NCBI GenBank assembly: GCA_031266615.1 | Contig: JAISAR010000049.1 | Location: forward strand, 1-15,462 | Origin: Rickettsiales bacterium | GTDB lineage: Bacteria; Pseudomonadota; Alphaproteobacteria; Rickettsiales; Anaplasmataceae | DNA: 15,462 nt | Direction of reading: 5' to 3' | Shown here: positions 1-5,844 of the stretch, one piece after another | Layout of the letters: every line of letters begins with the position of its first letter | How positions within the stretch are numbered: position 1 is the stretch's first letter | Notes under the pieces: model-generated | Database searches by the model: none | What the model was told of the DNA's origin: nothing | The model's input: the letters and a program-made list of their open reading frames with translations, nothing else | Program-made: the position numbers and the translations under genes

Positions 1-7
1 CCTTGAA

Positions 8-166
8 AGTTTATAAAGACATGAGGTGCACATAGTGCAAAAAATTAAACATGAGACGCCAAGTACATTGAGTTTTTTGTCGTTTTATCTGCACAGACTG
101 AAGATAAATAATAGCTTCATTACTATGATAATGGGTTTGGTGAGATTTGTCAAGTAGTTTTTTTGG
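8..166 (-). repeat. Dispersed ~155-bp repeat, copy A (inverted relative to copy B)
   Basis: The reverse complement of this stretch matches 5161-5318. The core at 13-60 matches 5260-5307 at 47 of 48 positions by eye, and it contains the small palindrome TGCACATAGTGCA. Further matching blocks are the GTGCAGA/TTATCTTC segment, TTATCATAG and CTACTTGACAA, with diverged sequence between them. I see no coding potential in it. It lies just downstream of acpS, and together with copy B it brackets acpS, proS, the 443-aa gene and mrdA. It looks like an intergenic repeat family of the genome rather than an insertion sequence, since no transposase or terminal inverted repeats are visible. Confidence 0.8.
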
Positions 167-193
167 CCCGTTTAAATCACGATAGTTGTAAAA

Positions 194-565
194 CTAGCCG
201 CAGATTACAACAAATGCAGTAGCGTAATCCCCGTCATCGCTTAGGGAGAGGTGAATTATGTGGTCCTTGGAGATAGAATCCTTGCCAATGGCTAGATGCG
301 GCTTTCCTCTTATATCACTGTATATTTCTATGTCTTTCATTGTAATGCCCTGGCTGAATCCACTACCTAGTGCTTTAACAAAAGCCTCCTTTGCCGCAAA
401 GCGTTTGGCAAAATACTTTGCCCGTATTTCTTGACTGTTGTACTTTCTGCTTATCTCTATTTCCCGCTCAGTATAGACTTTATTGAGGAATTTTTCCCCA
501 TACTTCTGCAGTATTTTCAATACTCTTGGTATATATACTATGTCAGTGCCGATACCGCGTATCAT
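194..565 (-). CDS. acpS: Holo-[acyl-carrier-protein] synthase
   Basis: AcpS transfers 4'-phosphopantetheine from coenzyme A to the conserved serine of acyl carrier protein, activating ACP for type II fatty-acid synthesis in the cytoplasm. The 123-residue product has the normal length of the family. The N-terminal GTDIV holds metal ligand Asp8. The block FAKRFAAKEAFVKALG (about 52-67) holds the second metal ligand Glu60 and the CoA-binding lysines. HLSLSDDGDYATAFVV (about 105-120) is the usual C-terminal strand. Its ATG overlaps the TGA of proS in an ATGA arrangement (562-565), so the two are probably one transcript with coupled translation. fabD, another gene of the same pathway, lies at the other end of the window. 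The family assignment is secure. Confidence 0.96.
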   Translation of the reverse strand: MIRGIGTDIVYIPRVLKILQKYGEKFLNKVYTEREIEISRKYNSQEIRAKYFAKRFAAKEAFVKALGSGFSQGITMKDIEIYSDIRGKPHLAIGKDSISKDHIIHLSLSDDGDYATAFVVICG

Positions 566-1839
566 TCTGCACTGAAGCGATTTATTGCTTCTTCAATCTG
601 CATTTCCTCAATTTCCCCAGTTGTCCTATTTTTTATTTCAACTATATTTTCACTTGCTGCTTTCTTTCCAACAATTATTTGCCACGGTAAGCCTATTAGG
701 TCCATTCTAGCAAATTTCACTCCTACGCTTCCCTCTGTATCATCGTAAAGCACTTCATCGCTTTTCAAAGCTTTGTATATTTTGCTTGCAATCTCCACGC
801 ATTCGCTAGTTTTCGTTTGTAAATTGATTAGACCAATCCTAAAAGGAGCCACTGCTTCTGGCCAGATAATCCCTTTATCATCATGAAAAGCTTCTATTAT
901 CGCGCCAACAAGCCTTGAAACTCCAATGCCATACGAACCCATGTGTATATTGACATTCTTTCCATCCTGTGAGGTGACTTTTGCATTCATTGGCTTCGAA
1001 TATTTATCGCCAAAATAAAAAATGTGCCCTATTTCAATACCTTTACTAACGCTTAACTGTTCTTGCGGTATAGGGCAAGTTTTAGGATCATGCATATCGT
1101 CTGCAACTGCGTATATACTCTTCAAACTTTCAATATCTTCACTTTCTAGTAACTCAGAAAATTTATTGTCATAGTATAAAGTGCTCTCACCGGTGCTTGC
1201 CAATATGTGAAATTCATGGCTTAAATTTCCTCCAATTGGCCCTGTGTCTGCTCTTACTCCAATTGGAGTAAGTCCCATGCGTTTGAAGATTTTTATGTAA
1301 GTTTTGTACATCAAATTATATGAATTCAGCGCATTTTCATAGTCTATATCGAAACTATATGCATCCTTCATCAAAAATTCCCTGCCTCTCATAACACCAT
1401 AACGAGGCCTTACTTCATCGCGAAACTTCCACTGAATTTGATATAAACAAAGTGGTAAATCCTTGTAACTCTTTACTGTACCTCTAATCAAATCAGCTGC
1501 TACCTCCTCATGCGTTGGCCCGAAAAGCATATCACTCTCATGCCTATCCTTAATGCGCAGCATCTCTTTGCCGTAATCATCATAACGCCCTGATTCTCGC
1601 CAAAGGCTTGCTGGTTGCACACAAGGCATTAATACCTCAATCGCATCAGCTTTATTCATTTCATCTCTGATGATGTCTTCAATATTTTTAAGCACGCGCA
1701 GACCGAGCGGCAACCAAGAATAAATGCCAGACGCTGTCTGCTTGATTAAGCCCGTACGTAACGAATATCGATGAGAAGCAATTTCAGCACCAGCCGGGAT
1801 CTCTTTCAAAGTTGGTAGGTAATATTTAGATAGACGCAT
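562..1839 (-). CDS. proS: Prolyl-tRNA synthetase (short, no editing insert)
   Basis: This class II aminoacyl-tRNA synthetase charges tRNA-Pro with proline. The 425-residue product has GPTHEE at 107-112, motif 2 around FRDEVRPRYG and GREFLMKDAYSFD (139-164), GGNLSHEF at 203-210, and motif 3 with GSYGIGVSRLVGA at 301-313. A C-terminal anticodon-binding domain runs from about 332 to 425. There is no room between motifs 2 and 3 for the ~180-residue editing (INS) domain of E. coli-type ProS. This short architecture is normal in alphaproteobacteria and implies that mischarged Ala-tRNA-Pro is cleared in trans or tolerated. The ATG at 1839 has no clear Shine-Dalgarno; a perfect 13-bp palindrome begins 7 nt upstream. 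acpS overlaps its 3' end. Confidence 0.96.
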   Translation of the reverse strand: MRLSKYYLPTLKEIPAGAEIASHRYSLRTGLIKQTASGIYSWLPLGLRVLKNIEDIIRDEMNKADAIEVLMPCVQPASLWRESGRYDDYGKEMLRIKDRHESDMLFGPTHEEVAADLIRGTVKSYKDLPLCLYQIQWKFRDEVRPRYGVMRGREFLMKDAYSFDIDYENALNSYNLMYKTYIKIFKRMGLTPIGVRADTGPIGGNLSHEFHILASTGESTLYYDNKFSELLESEDIESLKSIYAVADDMHDPKTCPIPQEQLSVSKGIEIGHIFYFGDKYSKPMNAKVTSQDGKNVNIHMGSYGIGVSRLVGAIIEAFHDDKGIIWPEAVAPFRIGLINLQTKTSECVEIASKIYKALKSDEVLYDDTEGSVGVKFARMDLIGLPWQIIVGKKAASENIVEIKNRTTGEIEEMQIEEAINRFSAE

Positions 1840-1846
1840 TTAATAA

Positions 1847-1882
1847 ATCTGATTGTACTGAGTAATTTTAGTACAATCAGAT
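1847..1882. promoter_or_regulatory. Perfect 13-bp palindrome just upstream of proS
   Basis: The arms ATCTGATTGTACT (1847-1859) and AGTACAATCAGAT (1870-1882) are perfect reverse complements around a 10-nt AT-rich loop. The dyad occupies the position where the proS ribosome-binding site would be. It also overlaps a weak minus-strand promoter candidate (TTGCCT at 1892-1887, TAAAAT at 1870-1865, 16-bp spacer). No T-run follows on either strand, so it does not look like a standard terminator. It could be a DNA operator, an RNA hairpin affecting proS translation, or a small palindromic repeat element. The structure is certain; its function is inferred. Confidence 0.6.
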
Positions 1883-1908
1883 CTGTAGGCAAATTTATTT
1901 TGAAATAG

Positions 1909-1933
1909 AAGGGAAGTGTGCGATGCTTCCCTT
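1909..1933 (-). terminator. Stem-loop downstream of the 443-aa gene
   Basis: The arms AAGGGAAG (1909-1916) and CTTCCCTT (1926-1933) form a perfect 8-bp stem with a 9-nt loop, about 50 nt past the stop codon of the minus-strand 443-aa gene. Read on the minus strand it is followed by the weakly T-rich CTATTTC. It is therefore a plausible but non-ideal intrinsic terminator separating that gene from proS. Confidence 0.45.
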
Positions 1934-1982
1934 GATAATTTTATAGCTGCCGTTGTCCTACTACAACATTTTGCTTTTGGTG

Positions 1983-3314
1983 TTACGACGCTACTGCACT
2001 AAACTTTTTCGCGAGCTCACTCACAGAAAGAGTAGATGGATCTTGCCCCTTGTTATCACCCACTTTTGTTGCAGGGGGAGCTTTAGATTTTGTGTGTAAA
2101 TTAGCAGGCTTAAGAGGTGATGATGGCTCCTCTACCTCTGGTGCAGAATGTAGCGAAGATATGGGTTTAAGTTCTACGTTATCACTGGATCTATAACCAC
2201 TGTCGGAAGACCCGCTTCTTTCTCTATGGCCTAATTGGGAGCCTAAAGATGCCTGCACGACAGTCACTTGGTTCGCGTTCCGATTTTCATTATCACTAGA
2301 TATATGATCATTGTCGGGACTTTTGCTTCTTTTTTTATTGTCTGGTTGATGGGTTTGAGGTGTTAAACGCTCACCTTCCCATTCACTATCAGATACGTCA
2401 TTTTCATGCTTGTCTTCGCTTTCACTGTCTGAGCCTTCAATTACCTTTCTTCTCTTCGCAAGAACCGGAGCTATACCTGCAAGATCAAACTGCCATTGCC
2501 TTTTCCTCTCTGCTTGCTCCCTTTCAATTTTTGCAGCGAGCTCTTCTCCCGTCTTTCGGTCAGCGTTGTCCTCATTACTTTTGGGTGTTGCACTCAACTT
2601 TTCTGGGTCTTGCTTACGAGTATCACCTTTTTTACTAATCTTCTTTTTCCGCAGAAAGATGTCAATCTCCTTATTTAAAGCATTCCAAAGATCTTTTTGA
2701 CTATTAACCTTATTTTTAGGCCCGCTAGAGCTACCGGTTTTATTTTTTTTTGCATTCCTCAACGCTGCGAGCGGATCGATTTGTATCGCAGGAGGCGGAG
2801 GCGGTGGAGCAGCACTGTGTAGTGATTGGGACGCTGCAGCACCAGTTTGCGAGATGGCTGTACCAAGCGTTATTGGAGGTTGAGCAGGAGTATGTATACC
2901 TGATTCATTCTTTAGATTAGCATTACCATCAAATTCCGTCTGTGTTCCACTATCTTGCTTAACAAGCTTATTGGATTCTTCTCCAGTTGACTTACTTTCC
3001 AGGTTAGTACTATTTTCATGCACAAATCCTCCTGCTAGCTCTTTTGTTGGCTGCTTAGGCTCAGTTTGCTGGTCAGGTTCTTCTTTACTAGGGCCTGCTT
3101 CTTTCTTATTACCAGCTTTAGAAATGATCAGTTTGACAAGATATATCACTGAAACCAGCGCAATAACCGCAGAAACAGTAAAAATTGCCAAAGGAACTGC
3201 TGCCATCGCACCAGAAAATGCTGCAATAACATAAGGAAGATATTGACCGGCTATAAAACTTAATACAGACGATGATAAAATAGCTATTAAAGGACCAAGA
3301 TTGGACGTACGCAT
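1983..3314 (-). CDS. Hypothetical membrane-anchored, disordered protein; effector candidate
   Basis: I do not recognise a family for this 443-residue product. Residues about 7-64 form two hydrophobic helices (roughly 7-31 and 35-64). Everything after that is hydrophilic, low-complexity and probably disordered, rich in Ser, Glu, Lys, Asn and Pro. Visible motifs are a run of six prolines (170-175) followed by PLAALRNAKKNK (181-192), vaguely like an actin-binding WH2 helix. A basic AKRRKV patch (286-291) precedes an acidic serine cluster GSDSESED (294-301). DSGYRS (371-376) fits the DSGxxS phosphodegron pattern. Residues 329-342 and 366-379 are two copies of an RSxSxD...SSDN unit. The ATG is supported by GAGGTG about 7 nt upstream and a good promoter. 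Tail topology is unknown. Proteins of this style in intracellular bacteria are often lineage-specific and host-facing, which is inference here. Confidence 0.75.
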   Translation of the reverse strand: MRTSNLGPLIAILSSSVLSFIAGQYLPYVIAAFSGAMAAVPLAIFTVSAVIALVSVIYLVKLIISKAGNKKEAGPSKEEPDQQTEPKQPTKELAGGFVHENSTNLESKSTGEESNKLVKQDSGTQTEFDGNANLKNESGIHTPAQPPITLGTAISQTGAAASQSLHSAAPPPPPPAIQIDPLAALRNAKKNKTGSSSGPKNKVNSQKDLWNALNKEIDIFLRKKKISKKGDTRKQDPEKLSATPKSNEDNADRKTGEELAAKIEREQAERKRQWQFDLAGIAPVLAKRRKVIEGSDSESEDKHENDVSDSEWEGERLTPQTHQPDNKKRSKSPDNDHISSDNENRNANQVTVVQASLGSQLGHRERSGSSDSGYRSSDNVELKPISSLHSAPEVEEPSSPLKPANLHTKSKAPPATKVGDNKGQDPSTLSVSELAKKFSAVAS

Positions 3315-3344
3315 TTTTTCACCTCGCTAGCTCATACAATGTTG

Positions 3345-3372
3345 ATAATAGCTAAATTATCATACCTGTCAA
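3345..3372 (-). promoter_or_regulatory. Sigma70-like promoter for the 443-aa gene
   Basis: On the minus strand, TTGACA (3372-3367, perfect -35) is followed after 16 bp by TATTAT (3350-3345, -10, five of six consensus bases). The predicted start of transcription lies about 20-25 nt before the ATG at 3314. A GAGGTG ribosome-binding site fits in that leader. Confidence 0.65.
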
Positions 3373-3436
3373 TAATTTATGGACAATTATTTTAATTTAC
3401 TATACGACCAACAATGGCTATATAATATTTATAGAA

Positions 3437-4990
3437 TCATTTTCTCAGCATATATCGCAATATCTCACTCGCTATAGCAACATCCTGGCGTGGAGCTTTG
3501 CCGTGTTCTATGAACACAGAGATTGCGTAGCGCGGGCCATGGTAGGGGCCATAAGCGATAAACAATTTATGGCTTTCACCCTTGGAGTTTATCTCTGGTG
3601 TGCCGGTTTTGCCGGCAATTTGTATAAACTCAAGTCCTTTTCTATAGGTTCCAGCTTTAGAATTTACTACATCAAACATAGCTTTTCGAACTATGTCAAG
3701 GTGCCCATGATCCACATCAATATCAGAAAAATCTTGTGTTGTTTTGCTCATCTCAATGTGGGGAATCACCTCTTTCCCTGTTGCAATCCTTGCTGCAAGA
3801 ACTGCAAGCTGCAGTGGTGTTGTAAGCAAATATCCCTGTCCTATAACCAAGTTGATAGTGTCACCCAAATACCACTGCGAATATAGCTTACGCGTGCGCC
3901 AATCTCTATCAGGCAATAACCCTGGAGCTTCCTCCTTAAACGTTCCAATTAGTGGCCCACTTCCGATACCAAATCTTCTGGCCATCTCTACTAGAGAGTC
4001 TATACTTATTTTTTTTCCTATGTTATAAAAGTAAGTGTTGCATGAGAGAGCCATTGCTTCATTTAAAGATACATATCCATGGGCTTTGCTTTTCAGGCAA
4101 CGAAATTTCCGCTCTCCTATTGTCATATGGCCCCTACACGAAAATTTTTCTTCTGGTGTGATTATTCCGTCCTTTAAGCCTGCAAGCGCAACTATTACTT
4201 TAAATATCGAACCAGGTGGAATTTGATACGATAATGCACGATTTACAAGCGGTAATGAGGGAGCATTTAGACTCTCCCAAGTCTCATTCGATAGTCTGCT
4301 AGTAAAGAGATTATTATCGTAGGAAGGTGAATTGTATAACGCTAAAATTTCCCCATTATTTACATCAATGACTACTGCGGAGCCTTTGTGACCCTGAAAT
4401 ACCCCTGCAATTTTCTTCTGCAGATCAATATCAATTGTTAGCTGCACATCTTGCCCGTCTTGCTGTGGTATGCTCAACAATTCTCTCATAACACGCTTCT
4501 TGGAATTTATTTCCTGCTCAGATTTTCCTGGTTCACCTTTTAATATATGATCATACGTATACTCAATGCCACTTACTCCTACCTCGCTTATTTCCTGCTG
4601 TTTTTTCGTATACCCAAGTACATGAGAACACATCGAACCAAATGGGTAGTAACGTTTATAAAAAGCAGTTATTTCTGCTTTTGACGGTCTTGCTACATTA
4701 GATTCAATTTCTGATAACACCTGCAGATCAGCTTCTTTACCAGAAATTTTCTGCTCATTAAACACGATTTTGTTTACCGCGAGTTCGACACCATTTCTAT
4801 CTAAAATTCTGCCCCGCCTAGGCATAATATTGGCAATCCGTATCCTATTATTGTTAGACAGCACTTCGTATTTTTGTCTGCTTTGTATTTGTAAATTATA
4901 TAGCCTATAACTAAAAATTGTAGAGATGGTAAGCTGAATACCGCCTAATATAAATGCTCTGCGGTTAAAGACTTTGTTTTTTGTCCACAT
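3437..4990 (-). CDS. mrdA: Penicillin-binding protein 2 (peptidoglycan D,D-transpeptidase)
   Basis: A class B penicillin-binding protein that crosslinks peptidoglycan precursors at the outer face of the inner membrane, usually with RodA. The 517-residue product has one N-terminal membrane anchor (about 12-32), the class B motif RRGRILDRNG (58-67), and the GVSGIEYTYDHILKGEPG block (138-155). All three transpeptidase motifs are intact: SIFK with nucleophile Ser261, SCN (316-318) and KTGT (461-464). The catalytic serine lies about 70 residues earlier than in E. coli PBP2 (Ser330), because the head part of the pedestal domain between about 75 and 110 is much reduced. Wolbachia is known to keep a minimal lipid II pathway with few PBPs. 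An AAGGGA ribosome-binding site lies about 5 nt before the ATG. PBP2 is favoured over PBP3 on overall motif pattern. Confidence 0.9.
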   Translation of the reverse strand: MWTKNKVFNRRAFILGGIQLTISTIFSYRLYNLQIQSRQKYEVLSNNNRIRIANIMPRRGRILDRNGVELAVNKIVFNEQKISGKEADLQVLSEIESNVARPSKAEITAFYKRYYPFGSMCSHVLGYTKKQQEISEVGVSGIEYTYDHILKGEPGKSEQEINSKKRVMRELLSIPQQDGQDVQLTIDIDLQKKIAGVFQGHKGSAVVIDVNNGEILALYNSPSYDNNLFTSRLSNETWESLNAPSLPLVNRALSYQIPPGSIFKVIVALAGLKDGIITPEEKFSCRGHMTIGERKFRCLKSKAHGYVSLNEAMALSCNTYFYNIGKKISIDSLVEMARRFGIGSGPLIGTFKEEAPGLLPDRDWRTRKLYSQWYLGDTINLVIGQGYLLTTPLQLAVLAARIATGKEVIPHIEMSKTTQDFSDIDVDHGHLDIVRKAMFDVVNSKAGTYRKGLEFIQIAGKTGTPEINSKGESHKLFIAYGPYHGPRYAISVFIEHGKAPRQDVAIASEILRYMLRK

Positions 4991-5020
4991 ATAATCCCTT
5001 CAAATATAGCTCTGTGGCTT

Positions 5021-5026
5021 ATTATA
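5021..5026 (-). promoter_or_regulatory. Possible -10 box for mrdA
   Basis: The minus strand reads TATAAT, a perfect -10, about 30 nt upstream of the mrdA ATG. At the expected distance upstream there is only TTTCTC, a poor -35, so the call rests mainly on position and the -10 match. Confidence 0.35.
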
Positions 5027-5160
5027 CGAATATAAGAGACCGAGAAACTTCGACACATAAATTGCAAAGGCAGTATGTTAAATGTTATAGCAGTTAAATA
5101 TAAACAAGTACAACTGTACAAGCATTATCAGCCGTAAGCTGAGCAGTCCATAGAAAATGC

Positions 5161-5318
5161 AAAAACTACTTGACAACTTTCGCCAGTTTCCTTATCATAG
5201 AATTGGAGGTATTCAGTTATCTTCATCTGTGCAGATTAAACGACAAGAGTATTAAGATTGGCGTCTTATGTTTAATTTTTTGCACTATGTGCACCTCATG
5301 TCTTTATTAATTTCACCT
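5161..5318 (+). repeat. Dispersed ~155-bp repeat, copy B (inverted relative to copy A)
   Basis: This is the inverted partner of 8-166. Matching blocks occur in the same order: CTACTTGACAA at 5166-5176, TTATCATAG near 5192-5200, TTATCTTC with GTGCAGAT at 5218-5236, and the 48-nt core at 5260-5307 with one mismatch. The blocks between are diverged, so the copies are not recent duplicates over their whole length, but the core is nearly identical. It is non-coding and lies upstream of mrdA. Confidence 0.8.
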
Positions 5319-5360
5319 AGACTTCTAGGTTTTTCCCTATACAAGCTGAAACGCGCTTAT

Positions 5361-5613
5361 AAGTCGTTTAAGACAGTATAGTACGCCAATTTGCAGGATT
5401 AGAGAGTGAGCAACTTCTACCACGGGATTCTTTTGTCTTTTTTTCTGCTTAGTAAGTTTCTTAGCGTTAAAGCTAAGGGTCTGTTGCAGTTTAAAAGTCG
5501 CTAAATTGCAGCGTTTAAGACTTTAAAAAACGCCAATACTGAAAATAGATATTGACCAGGGTTTTTTTTGCTTTTTTTTCATTTGGTAAATTTCTTAAAT
5601 ATTTATTGCTAAA
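5361..5613 (+). repeat. Degenerate direct repeat, two copies ~147 bp apart
   Basis: Copy 1 (about 5361-5475) and copy 2 (about 5508-5613) share, in the same order, GTTTAAGAC, ACGCCAAT, an ACC-G-GG stretch, a T-rich TTTTGTCTTTTTTT/TTTTGCTTTTTTT block, GTAA(A/G)TTTCTTA and the ending TTGCTAAAG/GTTAAAGCTAA. They are clearly related but diverged and carry small indels. No ORF of note is present. This fills much of the gene-free stretch 5311-5844 before the metalloprotease gene. Confidence 0.6.
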
Positions 5614-5690
5614 GTAATATCCTGGACCCCAGTGCCAGCTACTTGGATGACAGGAAGAGAGGTGCTGAAATGACACTGTCATAGAACCTC
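5613..5690. repeat. Degenerate Wolbachia-style intergenic repeat with small palindromes
   Basis: The sequence around CCTGGACCCCAGTGCCAGC and TACTTGGATGACAG resembles the 'tggatcccagtgtcagctactcggatgaca' type of dispersed repeat that I recall from Wolbachia intergenic regions. Inside it TGACAG (5648-5653) pairs with CTGTCA (5676-5681), and GAGGT (5659-5663) with ACCTC (5686-5690), giving two mutually exclusive small hairpins. The family link is from memory. The rest of the gap, 5691-5844, is AT-rich leader with no confident promoter. Confidence 0.45.
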
Positions 5691-5844
5691 AGCTATACTC
5701 TATGATTTTACATATTAAATTAATTATTTATATCTTTCTACTAAGACATAAATTATACTGATATGGAAATTTACACTTTTTTTAGAGAGATTACGTTAAG
5801 ATTGAAATATATGTTTAAAAATTAAATATGAAATGGAGGACAAA

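Noticed and set aside
431..748. 105-codon plus-strand frame across acpS/proS
   Set aside because: It is antisense to two clear genes and has no supporting signals.
2360..2700. Plus-strand open frames of 60-96 codons inside the 443-aa gene
   Set aside because: They lie antisense to a well-supported gene, have no ribosome-binding site and give compositionally odd products; they are frame shadows.
8..5318. Composite transposon flanked by inverted elements
   Set aside because: The flanking repeats are short and non-coding, with no transposase or visible target-site duplication, and the genes between are mostly housekeeping genes.
5833..5844. In-frame ATG at 5833 as the start of the metalloprotease
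   Set aside because: The GGAGG ribosome-binding site (5835-5839) overlaps this codon and is well spaced for the ATG at 5845.
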